A stretch of 64,000 nt of DNA, taken from assembly GCA_003116975.1 (NCBI GenBank), contig BGKB01000215.1:44854-108853 (forward strand), read 5' to 3'. The translations under genes and the position numbers were made by a program. Shown here in pieces: positions 39,875 through 50,486 of the stretch (the first letter of the stretch is position 1; each line of letters begins with the position of its first letter). The notes beneath the pieces were generated by a model that saw only the letters and a list, made by a program, of their open reading frames with translations, was not told where the DNA came from and searched no databases. The DNA is from Aurantiochytrium sp. KH105 (lineage: Eukaryota; Sar; Bigyra; Thraustochytrida; Thraustochytriidae).

Positions 39875-40274
39875 TCAAGTGGATTGTTGTTGACCCGTCG
39901 CGCCCGACCCTTCCTTGTGCATGAATGCAGCAGCAGGCAGAATCGCAGGCGTAGGCCCAGGGGAGAGAGGACGGCGATTATTCATCGTCCATGCAAACTG
40001 ACTGGTGGAGGTGCTCTCCAGCCTGCCGTGGCTGGCGGCCGAGGCTGCCTGGCCGTGCAGTTTGCAGGCCCGAGCTTCTTCTGAGACATGCATCATGCGC
40101 GAAATGAGCTCAGAGAATCGGGGACTCGCCTTCTCCTCCAAGTCCCTGTCCCATCCTAGATCATAATTGTGACTTACTGCACAGGTCACAGTCCACTTCG
40201 CTTGCCACCTCGCTGCTGCATCTGGCTGCCGGCTGCTGCAGTTGCAGCTGCACCTCGTCGAGCCCCGCGGACAT
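39875..40274 (-). CDS. Possible short two-exon gene, unknown function
   Basis: Exon 1 (40274-40178) starts MSAGLDEVQLQLQQPAARC and ends at a strong donor GTAAGTCAC. A 97-base intron (40177-40081) ends in GTCTCAG. Exon 2 (40080-39875) continues in frame through EARACKLHGQAASAASHGR to a stop, for about 100 residues in all. Boundaries, phase and composition fit the other spliced small genes in the window. No family is recognised, and the unspliced frame of exon 2 is open too, so the intron is a guess. Confidence 0.3.
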
Positions 40275-41176
40275 TTCTCGCCTGCTCCACCGCTGCCCTC
40301 GCGCCCCGGGTCCAGCTTTCAGCGGCTTCGAGACCCCCTGCCTCGGCCTTGCCATCCACGTTGAGCATGCACGCCGCGCACTGCTTGCATCTGTACGCAC
40401 TGTATGCATCTGTATGCGCGCAGCTGCAGTCCAAGCCACGCTCGCCTCTGCCGCGGGAACGATCCGCGCACGGCGCCGAGCTCTTAGGTCCGTGCGCCGG
40501 GCTCGACGCGACTGGGACTGGCGCGGCGGAGGCCCCTCGCGAGGGACGCGGCGCCCCCGCGGACGCAGCGAGCATGCAGGGGGCGAGAGAGGGGCTGGAC
40601 TGGACCCGAGAGGATCGCACAGAGTCGCAGGCAGGGCGAGCAGGATGTACGTGCGCGCTGCTGCTGCGCCTCGTTTTGCGTGGATTGCGGTGGTTGAATA
40701 TGCTGCGCGGACGACGTGGTCGGGACGATCTCGTGCCGCGGAGGATCCCAGCGCGTCCCGCCCGCCCGCCCTGCCGCCGCGCCCCGGCTGGCCGCACCGC
40801 CGCAGCTGCAGAGGAGGAAAGGCCTGCGGCCCTGCCGGTGCCGCCCATGCGCGCGGCGGGCAATGGCGCAGAGCTCAGAGCGCGGCGAGAGCAGCCCGGG
40901 CTCGAGCACGGAGGCGAGGCCGGACGCGGGGGCGACGCGCAAGCCAACGTCTCTCCCCGTGCGCGCACGGGACCCGGGAGGAGGCGCTGTTCTGGAGGGC
41001 AAGGCAAGGCGGGTCCGGTGGCAGCGGCGCGGCGCACGTGCGCGAGGCAGATGAGCCTCGCGGGGAAACGTGGGAGGCGCGGGCCGCCTTAACGCGCGCG
41101 AGGGAGGGAAGGGGCCGGTGCGCGCGAATAGAGAGGGGGAGAGAGGAGGGGAACGGGAGGAACCACCTTACGTAGT

Positions 41177-41279
41177 GGAGACTTTTCTCCAGGCACGGGC
41201 CGCGGCATGCGAGGAGGGGATGTGAGGGGCGTACCAAGGCTTGGTTTTCTCACGGCGGATCCTAGTGGAGGTTTCCTCC
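41177..41279. repeat. Pair of related short hairpins
   Basis: The first is GGAGA-CTTT-TCTCC (41177-41190); the second is GGAGG-TTT-CCTCC (41267-41279). Both are preceded by TAGT and followed by a GGCAYGG-like sequence. The fifth base pair changes from A-T to G-C, keeping the stem. Confidence 0.4.
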
Positions 41280-42006
41280 GGCATGGATTCTCCGAGTCGG
41301 CAAAGCGAGCGCGGATGACCAAATGTGGGAGTCTGAGGCCGTCACGTGGTATGGCCTAGCAATCCTGCTTCAGTGGTGTAGTCAGAGACTGCGGATGTAA
41401 CCCCCCTCGCCACGAGCGAGGACGCACTAAGACTGGGCTTGGCGTATGAGGGCACGGATCCACCAGTGGAGAGAGTCGCAGCGATGCCCAGTGGGCACGT
41501 CCACTGCGGGGCGGCTCCGGAAATCGTTCAAACCTGGGCAGATCAAATTCAAATTCGAAAAGCAGCGACAAGCAGCCAGGTAGCCAGGCAGTCAGGCACG
41601 TACGCCCACTCGTGCGTGCGTGCGCTCGTCAGTCCGCACGCCCTCGCGCCCGCGCCGACCCCGCGCGCGCCCAGCCGCCCTCCACGCGCGCGTTGCCTGC
41701 TCCCCGCCCGCCCGCCCGCCCCGCCCCCGCGCGCGGTCTCGCACCGGACGGACAGCGAGCGAGGGCCGGCAAAGCGGTAACAAGGCCGCTCTTGCCCCCT
41801 CGCTTCCCCCGCTCCGAGACACCCGCCCCGAGGCAGCCCAGCCCAGTCTAGCGTGCGCCACGCGCGCTAGGCCAGCGAGGCAGCCAGCCCAGCGCGGCGT
41901 AGCAGCGCAGCGCAGCGAAGCAGGCAAGGTCTGTCTGATCGAGCCCGCGGGCGCGAGAGAGATAAGACCGACAGACAAGACAGACAAAAAAGGCACTCCT
42001 TTACTA

Positions 42007-42015
42007 CTATAAAAG
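42007..42015 (+). promoter_or_regulatory. TATA-like element upstream of the putative transcription factor
   Basis: The sequence CTATAAAAG lies about 230 bases before the ATG at 42244, in otherwise GC-rich DNA, at a distance that fits a TATA box followed by a 5' UTR. Confidence 0.4.
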
Positions 42016-42243
42016 AGGCCCACCAGTTCACGCATACGCGCAAGGACAAGGAGAAGCAGATCGCGCGCTCGTCTCGCTCGAGCCTGCCTGCTACAGAGTA
42101 CAACAAGCACGAGAACAACAACGGGAAAGTCTTTCCGCCAGTCGAACTTCGAGGAAAGTATAATAAAAAGTAGCAGAGCACGTACCAACAGACGAGAGCA
42201 AGCTCCAGAGCGTACACAGCCGAACGACAAGAAAGAGCGCAAG

Positions 42244-43305
42244 ATGACATCAACGCCAACGGAAAGCAAGACGCAGCAGCAGGCGCAACTTCATCATCAT
42301 CATCAGCAGCAGCAGCAGAAGCGACTTTCCTCGCGACTCGCGAGCGTGTCGGAATCCAAATCGGACGACGACCAGAGCAGCGCCCGCAGTGAGCGCAGCG
42401 AGTCCTCCGTAGACTTTGCCATGCCCGAACAATGCGCAGAGGGTGGCCTCAACCTCGAGATCACACAGAATCCTCTGCAAGTGTTCTGGAAAGATGAAGG
42501 CGGTCGCGGCAACTACCTCACCGCCACAGCCACCGTGCGCGGCGTCGAACAATACGGCAAAGTTACCATCATCCCGAGTCTCATGTACGAGAACTTTGCC
42601 GAAGTTGAGGATGCCGAGGAGATCCTTCGCGTCATTTCCGTCGAGCCCAAGATGGTGACTCGTTCCGGACAGCGCGTCACGGTCAAGTTCCGCATTGAAA
42701 AGGTGAGCCGCCGCAAAGATGGTCGCAAGTTCCGTCTTTCCCTGGGCTGCGACAAGGAGGGCGCACTCGCAGAGCGAGCCTGCACTTCGCCTGTCATGGT
42801 TCTCTCCAAGCGCAAGTCCCAAGCTGCGGTTCTCCAAGCGCACAATGGCTACCGTACTCCTGCAGGCACCCCCGCGCGCAAGACGTCCGGCGTCAAGCGT
42901 AAGGCTGCGCACACGCAGCGTCGCTCGTCGCTCCCCGTGACCAAGGTGGAGCATCAGCAGCACATGCACCATCATCCGCAGCACCAAGCCCACATGCATC
43001 ATCCTCAACAAGCTCCGGCGCATCAGCACGTCGCCCAGCTTGATGCCCTTCGTACCACTGTGGGCGCGCTTGAGTCGAAGCTCTCGGCGCTTGTGGACAG
43101 AGTCATCTACCTCGAGAAGGAGAACAAGCGCCAGGCTATTGCCCTTGCGGAGAGCTTTCGCGCTCCGGAACCGGAGCCAGTGTCTTCGCCCAGCACCCAT
43201 GCATTCGAGGACGACTTTGGCGAGTGGGGCATGGACAACACCAACCCCGATCTCTCCTTCAACTTTGGCCTGCCGAGTGGCGCAGCTTCTCCGGCCGAAT
43301 TTTAA
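42244..43305 (+). CDS. Putative p53/Runt-like (immunoglobulin-fold) transcription factor
   Basis: 353 residues, one exon. A Gln/His/Ser-rich N terminus precedes a compact conserved-looking domain (about residues 70-190). It reads LQVFWKDEGGRGNYLTATA, then VEPKMVTRSGQRVTVKFRIE, then KVSRRKDGRKFRLSLGCDKE, and closes SPVMVLSKRK. A beta-rich domain with 'SRRKDGRKFRL' and a closing basic 'VLSKRK' resembles the DNA-contacting ends of p53/Runt/Rel-type folds. That is my reading, not a proven match. Next come a basic stretch (VKRKAAHTQRRSSLP), a Gln/His-rich linker and a leucine-zipper-like helix (LDALRTTVGALESKLSALV). The C terminus is acidic and aromatic (FEDDFGEWGMDN), as in activation domains. 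Confidence 0.6.
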   Translation: MTSTPTESKTQQQAQLHHHHQQQQQKRLSSRLASVSESKSDDDQSSARSERSESSVDFAMPEQCAEGGLNLEITQNPLQVFWKDEGGRGNYLTATATVRGVEQYGKVTIIPSLMYENFAEVEDAEEILRVISVEPKMVTRSGQRVTVKFRIEKVSRRKDGRKFRLSLGCDKEGALAERACTSPVMVLSKRKSQAAVLQAHNGYRTPAGTPARKTSGVKRKAAHTQRRSSLPVTKVEHQQHMHHHPQHQAHMHHPQQAPAHQHVAQLDALRTTVGALESKLSALVDRVIYLEKENKRQAIALAESFRAPEPEPVSSPSTHAFEDDFGEWGMDNTNPDLSFNFGLPSGAASPAEF

Positions 43306-44328
43306 TATTTTAGGCCCCAAGAATTGTACACATTGCACACACATTGCACACACACCGCTCACCCACATTCTCACGTACACACATCCGCTTTACACCCCCA
43401 TACACATACACAAATATACACACACACGCTGACAAGTGTCATAGCGAGCGAGCACCTCGAGCGTGCTCATGCATAGACATAGAAATAGGCCGCCTGCACA
43501 TGCGGAGGTGGATGGCTCCACCTCAGAGTTGCGATTTTCAAGGGCAAGGGTTCGCATACCGGAACGAGTGGGGCGAAAGATGTGATGGATAACTCTGTCT
43601 ATTCGCATTCTCTTCTTCTCGTCCTGCACAAGATCTGAATGGGAGTTTGAACCGACGGTTTGGCGTCTTTTCGCCAAGCCACCATCGGTTCCTCTTTCTC
43701 AATCGCTCCCCCCTTTTATGCTTTCACTGCTATCCTCTACGGCTCGAGACTCGACCGAACGGCCAGCCAACCAACCAACCAACCGTAACAACGAGGTTTT
43801 GGCTGGTGTCAAGAAGTCAAGAAGACGAAAATGACTCTCGAGGGTAGCCGTGACACGCCTGTACACATTGTAAATGAAAAGCATGCATCCTAACCCGACG
43901 CCTGCCCACAGCTTCGCAACGCTGCACGAGCTTGAACCCCTCGTCATTGCGACGTGTTCAAACGTGATCTTGCGCAAGTCCCGCGCTTGGACACATGTAC
44001 ATAAAGTTACATACAACGATTCATAGCACGTATACATCTTCCTTCCTTCCCATCGCTAGCGTCTAAGTCAACATTTATTTATCTCCCATCAAGTTTGTGC
44101 AAACGATCGCCCTCGATAGGCAGTCATTCAGCCAGCCAGCCAGCCAGCGAGTTAGCTGGTCGGACACTTCATTCATCGATTTTAGAAGAAGAAAAACAAT
44201 AATTCGATCGATCGATGAATTGATTGAGCTTCGTTGCACAATACGAGACAAAGTCAAAGGCTGCGCGAGGCTAGTCCAGGTTCACCGTCGATTCAGAGTG
44301 CTAGGGTACGAGGTGCAGAGCACCTCAG
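43306..44328. other. Intergenic between convergent genes, CA-rich repeat
   Basis: Holds a CA-rich low-complexity tract (about 43321-43432) directly after the upstream stop and a short GCCA repeat (44131-44149). The rest shows no gene. Confidence 0.5.
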
Positions 44329-45111
44329 CTATGTCCAGGCCACGAGCAAAATAAGCACAAAGAGCACCCCAAGGAGAGAAAGAATAGTCCAAGTCTGGCA
44401 CCTGCTGTTCGACTTGAGGATCTTATCCATCTTGCTGAGCGTGGCCTCGAGTCGAGTCGAAGCAGCCTCGACGTCGTCGCCCAAGTCGTCGAGCATGATG
44501 TTTTGCGCATCGATTTCCTCCCCGATCGCCGTGGCCATGTGACCAAGCCGCGATGCACCCTGCTCGAGCTCGTCAAGATGCTCATCTTGCTGTCGCTGCG
44601 CCATGAGCTGTTGTTGCTGTTGATCCTCAATAAAGGCTTGATTTGACGCTGCGGCAGCAGCCGCCCCAAGAGCACCACCGTCAGCATTGTTGTTGCTGCG
44701 TCGCAAGAGATCCTTCTTGGCATCTGCCTCGAGCTTGCCCACGGTCTGTGCGCTCGTCATTGACCCCTGCATCGACCTGATCTCGTTCTTGATCTCACGC
44801 ATGAACGCCTGTCGGCTGTTGAGCTCGCCATCTGAAATGTGCGCAAAGTTTGATCGGTGCGTCTGCACGCGCTTCAGGACCTGGTCCAGGTCTGCGGCGC
44901 TACTCTGTAGACTGTTCAGTTCAGCCTTGAGCGATGCGTGTTCGTTCTGGAAAGTTTTGTTCTGAGCCGTGTCTGTGGTCTCCAGCAAGTGCTTCCACTG
45001 CGCGAAGCGCTTCGACGCCTTTTGCACGTGAGCCTGCAGCTCGTCCCGAAACGCGTAGAACGGGTCGTCCGAAGTCGACGACCCGATCAAGGGAACTTCG
45101 ATCGAAGACAT
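44329..45111 (-). CDS. STX6: Syntaxin-6-type Qc-SNARE
   Basis: 260 residues. The N-terminal syntaxin-6 domain (about 15-115) opens DPFYAFRDELQAHVQKASKR, typical of STX6/STX10/SYP61. A Gln-rich linker (164-175) precedes the SNARE motif (about 176-235, HLDELEQGASRLGHMATAIG), with the zero-layer glutamine at Q203 in EEIDAQNIML. A C-terminal membrane anchor fills about 240-259 (WTILSLLGVLFVLILLVAW). Such proteins drive fusion at the trans-Golgi and endosomes. The start is the first ATG; the gene is head to head with SF3B1. Confidence 0.93.
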   Translation of the reverse strand: MSSIEVPLIGSSTSDDPFYAFRDELQAHVQKASKRFAQWKHLLETTDTAQNKTFQNEHASLKAELNSLQSSAADLDQVLKRVQTHRSNFAHISDGELNSRQAFMREIKNEIRSMQGSMTSAQTVGKLEADAKKDLLRRSNNNADGGALGAAAAAASNQAFIEDQQQQQLMAQRQQDEHLDELEQGASRLGHMATAIGEEIDAQNIMLDDLGDDVEAASTRLEATLSKMDKILKSNSRCQTWTILSLLGVLFVLILLVAWT

Positions 45112-45891
45112 CGCGAGTTACTTGGCCTAGTTCGGGGCCACGTCCACAGCGAGGTCACTTCACCTCGCCCTCGCGTCGCGCGCTCGCTCGCTCGCTCGCT
45201 CGCTCGTTCGTTCGTCCGAAACCTCAGCGCCTCGCGCCGTCGGTTCTCAGACTCGCGCTGTCTGCGCGGCGCGGGCGGCGTCCTGCGCGCGGCACGGAAG
45301 AAGTGCCGCGAGTCTGCTCTCCGCGCCACGCCGTGCCGCGCCGCGCCGTGCCGCACAGCGCCCTCGCGTCTCGCCGCGCCGTGCCTTCGCGCAGCGCAGC
45401 GCCTCGCCTCGCCTCGCCTCGCCTCGCCTCGCCAGGATCTCGTTCTGCGTGCCTCGGCGGGCCGCTCGACCACAACGAAGCTATAGCTCCACTTTGTCGC
45501 CCGCCCCGGCAAGTGAAGCAAATCCTTTTCTCCACTCACGGCGGCGTCTTGCGATGGCCATGGTGGCTGAAAGGAAAGAAAGCCGCGGGAGGGGCGGGCG
45601 GCGACAAAAGAATGAAACAAAAAAGGGCCGCGGCCGCGACCGCAAGTGAAGAATGGGGGCTATAACCCACTGTGCGCTGGCGCAGCTGGAGCAGCGAGCG
45701 GCGAGTGCCATCCAAACCCGAGTAGGTCGAGCAGGAGGACTCGCGCAGACCGTCTGCGCGCCGTGCTGCGGACGGAGCTGCTGCGCGCACGCCGGAGACA
45801 GGCGCCGGGGAACGGCGCGCCGCCCGCAGACTGCACGCCGGCATCAAGACTCGCAAAGGCAGAGCGGCAGACGTAGGCTCGGATAGCCACC
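45112..45891. other. Bidirectional promoter region of STX6 and SF3B1
   Basis: 780 bases holding a GCTC/GTTC repeat (about 45180-45212), a CCTCG pentamer repeat (about 45400-45432) and a GC-rich leader. No gene is seen; long frames here are compositional. Confidence 0.5.
45180..45212 (+). repeat. GCTC/GTTC tetranucleotide repeat
   Basis: About eight near-perfect GCTC units ending in GTTC, 680 bases upstream of SF3B1 on its sense strand and about 70 bases upstream of STX6 on the other strand. Confidence 0.8.
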
Positions 45892-48800
45892 ATGTCGGGC
45901 CACGAGATCAAAGACCTGACGGCGCTGCGCGGCGCCTCGCACCCTGCCTTTCGAGGCGAGGGCGCGCAGGCAGACGGGAATGAGGGCGATGAAGCAGAGG
46001 ATGCGCAGGCTCTGCGCGAGCACCTTGAAAATGCCTCTGGGACTAAGAGCACGCGAATCGTGGACAACGAATCAGATTATCAAAAACAACGTCATAAAAT
46101 GGGCGATATGCTCAAACACGGAAACGAGACCTATCAAGAGCGCATGGCTAGGCGCAAGGCCGAAGACCTGGCGGCACGAAGTGCGCATCAGGAACCTATG
46201 GGTCCTCCTTCATCATCTATGGGCCCTCCTCCATCACATTCGACACCGTCTTCCACGGCAGCGACAGTATCTTCACAGTCTCGCAGCAAGAGACGTCGAT
46301 GGGACGATGATGGGTCGATGCCACCGACATCATCTTCTTCGTCCGTTGCCTCCTCTTCGTCGGCGCTTGCTGCCCGTACAAACGGACTCGCTTCTGCGCG
46401 AGACAGCAGCCACCTCAGTGGCACTGATGCAGACATGAGCTCGGACAACGAGGCAAGAGAAGGAGGCAAAGAGGGTCGCGGCGCAGCAACAACGACGCGG
46501 CGTCGGCGACGATGGGACGCTGCCCCTGACGAGGCTGCGGCCTCCATCACGGCGTCAATGCCAGCGCCCGCTCCTGTAACATCATCACCAGTCGACGATG
46601 CGCTCGAAACACAATCCGACGCAGGCGCCTCGGTGGCTACAAGCGCGACTATCATGACTCGGGCTGAGAGGGATATTGCCGAGCGGAATCGCCCCCTTAC
46701 GGATGAAGAACTCGACGCCATGCTACCCAGTGAGGGTTTCGCGGTCGTGGCGCCACCCGCCTCATACAAGCCGCCGACGCGCGATGCGACAAGCATTATT
46801 GTTGATGCGAGCTCTTTAACGGTGAGCGGGGGCGAAGACGTGAATGGCCCTACAAGTTCTGGTGCGACCGCCTTGGATGAAAATGCTTCACCCGAAGAAC
46901 GTGTAGGCGCTCTTTTGCAACGCATCATGGATGGCACACCGGCGCAACGCAAGGTTGGCTTGCGACACATTTCTCGGCGCGCGCGAGAGTTTGGTGCCGG
47001 CGCGATTTTTGGCCAGGTCTTGCCAATGATGATGAGCCCCACACTCGAGAATCAACAACGACACCTCCTCGTCAAGGTGATCGGCCGTGTCCTGTACCGC
47101 TTGGACGATCTGGTCTGTCCCTATGTGGATCAGATTCTCGTGCCTGTCATGCCTTTACTTATTGATGAGGACTTTTTTGCTCGAGCCGAGGGTCGCGAAA
47201 TCATCGCTAACTTGAGCAAGGCCGCAGGCGTGCCGACCATGATTGCAGCTTTGCGACCAAACGTGGACCATAAGGAAGAGTATGTTCGTAATGTCACCGC
47301 TCGTGCATTTGCGGTCGTTGCGTCGGCAATGGGCATTGCAAGTTTGGTCCCCTTTCTCCGCGCCGTTTGCGCGAGCAAGTCGTGGCACGCAAGGCATACT
47401 GGTGTCAAGGTCGTGCAGCAAATTGCCGTCCTCGTTGGATGCGCAGTGCTTCCGCACCTCACGAGCCTTGTCGGGGTTGTAAAGAATGGACTCGAGGACA
47501 AAGTCACCAGGGTGCGGGACATGACGGCTCTTGCTCTGGCAGCCTTGGCTGAGTCTGCCCACCCGTACGGCATCGAGTCATTTGATCCCGTCCTCGAACC
47601 GCTTTGGCACGGTGTACGCCAACATCAGGGTAAAACGCTGGCCTCGTTTCTCAAGGCTGTCGGCGCGCTCATTCCGCTTTTTGATGACGAAGAGTATGCT
47701 TCGTACTTTGCCAAAGAGGTGATGGCTATTCTGATCCGCGAGTTCAAGTCTTCAGATGACGAGATGCGCAGAATTTGCCTGCACGTTTTGCGGCAATGCG
47801 TCAAGAGCGATTGCGTTACTGCTGCGTACTTGCGGGAGAGCGTGTGTCCTGAATACTTTCGCAACTTTTGGATTCGGCGTATGGCGTTGGAGCGACGAAA
47901 CGCAAAGCAGGTCGTGGAGACAACAACGACGCTGGCCAACAAGCTCGGGGCGGCAGATGTAGTGGCGCGGATCGTGGACGAGCTCAAGGATGAAAATGAG
48001 GCGTATCGGCGCATGGTCATGGAGGCCTTGAGTGAAATTGTCGCCAACCTCGGTGCTGCCGATATTTCTTTGAATCTCGAGCAGCGACTCGTGGACGGGG
48101 CCATGTACGCCTTTCAAGAGCAAGGTTCTGTTGCCGCCAAGAGCTCGGCAGAAGATAGCCGCCAGGTCGATCGCGAGTCAGCCACAATTCTGAGTGGCTT
48201 CAGCACGATTCTCAACGCGCTTGGCGAACGCAGCAAGCCCTACCTGGCCCAAATCGCTGGCATTATCAAGTTTCGCTTGAATAGCAAGGATGCAGTCATT
48301 CGTGCTCAGGCCGCAGATCTTTGTGCGCTGGTGGCGCCTTTGCTCAAACTGTGCAAGGAGGACCAGCTCTTGGCGCATCTAAGCGTCGTCCTCTTTGAGA
48401 ATCTTGGCGAAGAATATCCCGGGGTCTTGGGGTCCATCATCGGTGGTCTGGCTGGCATTGTGAGCTCCATCGGTATGACAAAGATGGCGCCCCCCATCAA
48501 GGACTTGCTGCCCCGCGTCACTCCGATTCTCAAGAATCAAAATCCAAAGGTTCAAGAAAATGCGATCGCGCTCGTGGGACGCATAGCAGCTCGTGCCCCA
48601 GAGCAGGTCGCGGCACGCGAGTGGATGCGCATTTGCTTTGAGCTCATTGAGCTTTTGCGTGCGAAGCAAAAGTCTATTCGTCGTGCGGCTGTCGCAACCT
48701 TTGGCTACATTGCTGAGGCAGTTGGCCCCCAGGACATCACTCACGCTCTTCTCAACAATCTCAAGGTGGCCGATCGCTCCTCACGCGTCTGCTCCACGGT

Positions 48801-49464
48801 GGGTCTCGCCGTAGTAGCCGAGTCCTGTGGCCCGTTTACCGTGCTCCCCTCGCTGCTGACAGACTACCGCTTCACGGACAGCAATGTGCAGCATGGTGTC
48901 CTCAAGTCGCTAAGCTTTTTGTTCCAGTACATTGGTGAATCCTCGAAGGATTACATTTACAGCGTAATCACCTTGCTTACAGACGCTCTTTGCCAACGTG
49001 ACGCCGTTCATCGTCAGACGGCTTGCTCCGTGGTCAAGCACCTTGCTCTTGGCGTCTACGGCGCTGGATGCGAGGATGCCCTTGTGCATCTTCTGAACTT
49101 TGTGTGGCCCAACATTTTCGAAGAGTCTCCCCACGTGATCGCCGCTGTGTTTGAGGCTGTGGAGGGCATTCGCGTCGCGCTTGGCGCTCACATGGTGTTC
49201 TTGTACGTGCTGCAGGGTCTCTTTCACCCCGCGCGACGCGTGCGAGAGGTGTATTGGCGCATTCACAACAATCTCTACGTTTACGGCGGCGAAAAACTCA
49301 TCCCTGTGTACCCGAGACTTCCACCAGACTATGCATTGCCAGAATCTCGGCCTACAGACATTTCTGCACGCAAGCACCAACTTGTCGAGGTCCTCTCTGC
49401 GCCGAAAGCAGAGGCTGAGATCCGCAATTCATACGAAAACACCTATCTCGATCTCTTTGTGTAG
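45892..49464 (+). CDS. SF3B1: Splicing factor 3B subunit 1 (U2 snRNP HEAT-repeat protein)
   Basis: 1190 residues in one exon. SF3B1 clamps the branch-site/U2 duplex during spliceosome assembly. The N terminus has [20 protein letters not shown] and the [16 protein letters not shown] motif. It keeps only two RWD sites ([18 protein letters not shown]), where animal SF3B1 has many TP-rich ones. The HEAT superhelix (about 330 onward) is well kept: [100 protein letters not shown] and [20 protein letters not shown]. The C terminus replaces the animal ending with a short tail. The gene is followed by LSM3, another splicing gene, on the same strand. Confidence 0.97.
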   Translation: MSGHEIKDLTALRGASHPAFRGEGAQADGNEGDEAEDAQALREHLENASGTKSTRIVDNESDYQKQRHKMGDMLKHGNETYQERMARRKAEDLAARSAHQEPMGPPSSSMGPPPSHSTPSSTAATVSSQSRSKRRRWDDDGSMPPTSSSSSVASSSSALAARTNGLASARDSSHLSGTDADMSSDNEAREGGKEGRGAATTTRRRRRWDAAPDEAAASITASMPAPAPVTSSPVDDALETQSDAGASVATSATIMTRAERDIAERNRPLTDEELDAMLPSEGFAVVAPPASYKPPTRDATSIIVDASSLTVSGGEDVNGPTSSGATALDENASPEERVGALLQRIMDGTPAQRKVGLRHISRRAREFGAGAIFGQVLPMMMSPTLENQQRHLLVKVIGRVLYRLDDLVCPYVDQILVPVMPLLIDEDFFARAEGREIIANLSKAAGVPTMIAALRPNVDHKEEYVRNVTARAFAVVASAMGIASLVPFLRAVCASKSWHARHTGVKVVQQIAVLVGCAVLPHLTSLVGVVKNGLEDKVTRVRDMTALALAALAESAHPYGIESFDPVLEPLWHGVRQHQGKTLASFLKAVGALIPLFDDEEYASYFAKEVMAILIREFKSSDDEMRRICLHVLRQCVKSDCVTAAYLRESVCPEYFRNFWIRRMALERRNAKQVVETTTTLANKLGAADVVARIVDELKDENEAYRRMVMEALSEIVANLGAADISLNLEQRLVDGAMYAFQEQGSVAAKSSAEDSRQVDRESATILSGFSTILNALGERSKPYLAQIAGIIKFRLNSKDAVIRAQAADLCALVAPLLKLCKEDQLLAHLSVVLFENLGEEYPGVLGSIIGGLAGIVSSIGMTKMAPPIKDLLPRVTPILKNQNPKVQENAIALVGRIAARAPEQVAAREWMRICFELIELLRAKQKSIRRAAVATFGYIAEAVGPQDITHALLNNLKVADRSSRVCSTVGLAVVAESCGPFTVLPSLLTDYRFTDSNVQHGVLKSLSFLFQYIGESSKDYIYSVITLLTDALCQRDAVHRQTACSVVKHLALGVYGAGCEDALVHLLNFVWPNIFEESPHVIAAVFEAVEGIRVALGAHMVFLYVLQGLFHPARRVREVYWRIHNNLYVYGGEKLIPVYPRLPPDYALPESRPTDISARKHQLVEVLSAPKAEAEIRNSYENTYLDLFV

Positions 49465-49653
49465 AAAAAAAAATAGACAGGTCGAAAACAAAATAAATCA
49501 CAAACACTCACAGTCAACAACTTAATGTTTTGTTGCGCGCAAGGACGTGCCTACAATCGGCCCAGGACGTAGTAGTACTACCAGTAGGGCCGTGGGGGCC
49601 TGTCGCTAAGGCTTTCCAACGTTGATCTTTGTGGTGCAATCGTCAATCTCAAT
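49465..49653. other. SF3B1 3' flank
   Basis: A-rich sequence just after the stop probably includes the polyadenylation region. No gene. Confidence 0.5.
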
Positions 49654-49833
49654 CAAAACAAAACAAAACAAAACAAAACAAAACAAAACAAAACAAAACA
49701 AAACAAAACAAAACAAAACAAAACAAAACAAAACAAAACAAAACAAAACAAAACAAAACAAAACAAAACAAAACAAAACAAAACAAAACAAAACAAAACA
49801 AAACAAAACAAAACAAAACAAAACAAAACAAAA
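49654..49833 (+). repeat. CAAAA pentanucleotide microsatellite, 36 perfect units
   Basis: An uninterrupted CAAAA array of 180 bases between SF3B1 and LSM3, about 130 bases before the LSM3 ATG. Frames through it translate to endless Lys/Gln/Asn/Thr or Phe/Val/Leu/Cys runs and are not genes. Confidence 0.98.
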
Positions 49834-49964
49834 ACACATTTTTTTTTCTCAATTAGCACCAGCAGACAGAGCAAGCAGCCAACAAAGCCTGTTTGCACGA
49901 GGATCGTCAACGACAAAGAGGACGGGCGGGCGGGAGAGCGCGCGTGCGTGGGCGATCAAGGACC

Positions 49965-50486
49965 ATGTCGGCAGTGCGTACACCACTGGACGTGGTGGCG
50001 CTCAGCATTGATGAGCGCATCTTTGTCAAGTGCCGCGGCGGCAGGGAGCTGCGCGGCAAGCTGCACGTAAGTCCTCGGGCGGCATGGTGATGAATGAGGG
50101 CGCTTCGCGCGCTTCAGACGGTTGTGCGCGCGCGCGGCCCCTCTAGGCTTGGGTCCGAACGGATGGTGCACGAGTGAAGACGACAAGTGCTTGCCTTGAA
50201 TAAATTGATAAACTGACCGCACGGTTCGCTCTCTAAACGCAGGCATTCGACCAACACCTGAACATGATCCTTGGCGACGTGGAGGAGACCATCAAGGAGG
50301 AAAGTGATGGAAAGGAAACTGTAGGTTCGATGCGTTTTCTTAGATTATTGTTTGATTTGCGGGTTCGAAGATGAATATTTGCTGATCTGTTTCCTGTATC
50401 TTCCGCAGGAGGTGAAACGTGAGAAGGAGCTTCTTTTCGTGCGTGGCGATGTCGTCATCCTCGTTAGCCCTCCCGTGAGCACTTAA
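49965..50486 (+). CDS. LSM3: LSM3, Sm-like RNA-binding protein, three exons
   Basis: Exons 49965-50066, 50243-50320 and 50409-50486 (donors GTAAGT and GTAGGT, acceptors GCAG, all phase 0) give 85 residues. The Sm1 motif reads [20 protein letters not shown], followed by [17 protein letters not shown], and the Sm2 motif is [15 protein letters not shown]. These identify LSM3, a member of the LSM1-7 (mRNA decay) and LSM2-8 (U6 snRNA) rings. The loop between the Sm motifs ([15 protein letters not shown]) is shorter than in animals. Because each exon is short, the gene is easily missed by ORF calling. Confidence 0.93.

Larger units (their letters stand above)
40275..42243. other. Long GC-rich intergenic region upstream of the putative transcription factor
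   Basis: About 2 kb of GC-rich sequence. Long frames on both strands here are Arg/Ala/Pro-rich artefacts. It contains two similar short hairpins (41177-41190 and 41267-41279) and a TATA-like element near 42007. I see no gene. Confidence 0.45.

Noticed and set aside
40169-41092. 307-codon plus-strand frame upstream of the putative transcription factor
   Set aside because: Arg/Ala/Pro/Gly composition with similar frames on the other strand; no domain and no splice logic.
49606-50011. Frames through the CAAAA array
   Set aside because: They translate the microsatellite into monotonous repeats on both strands.
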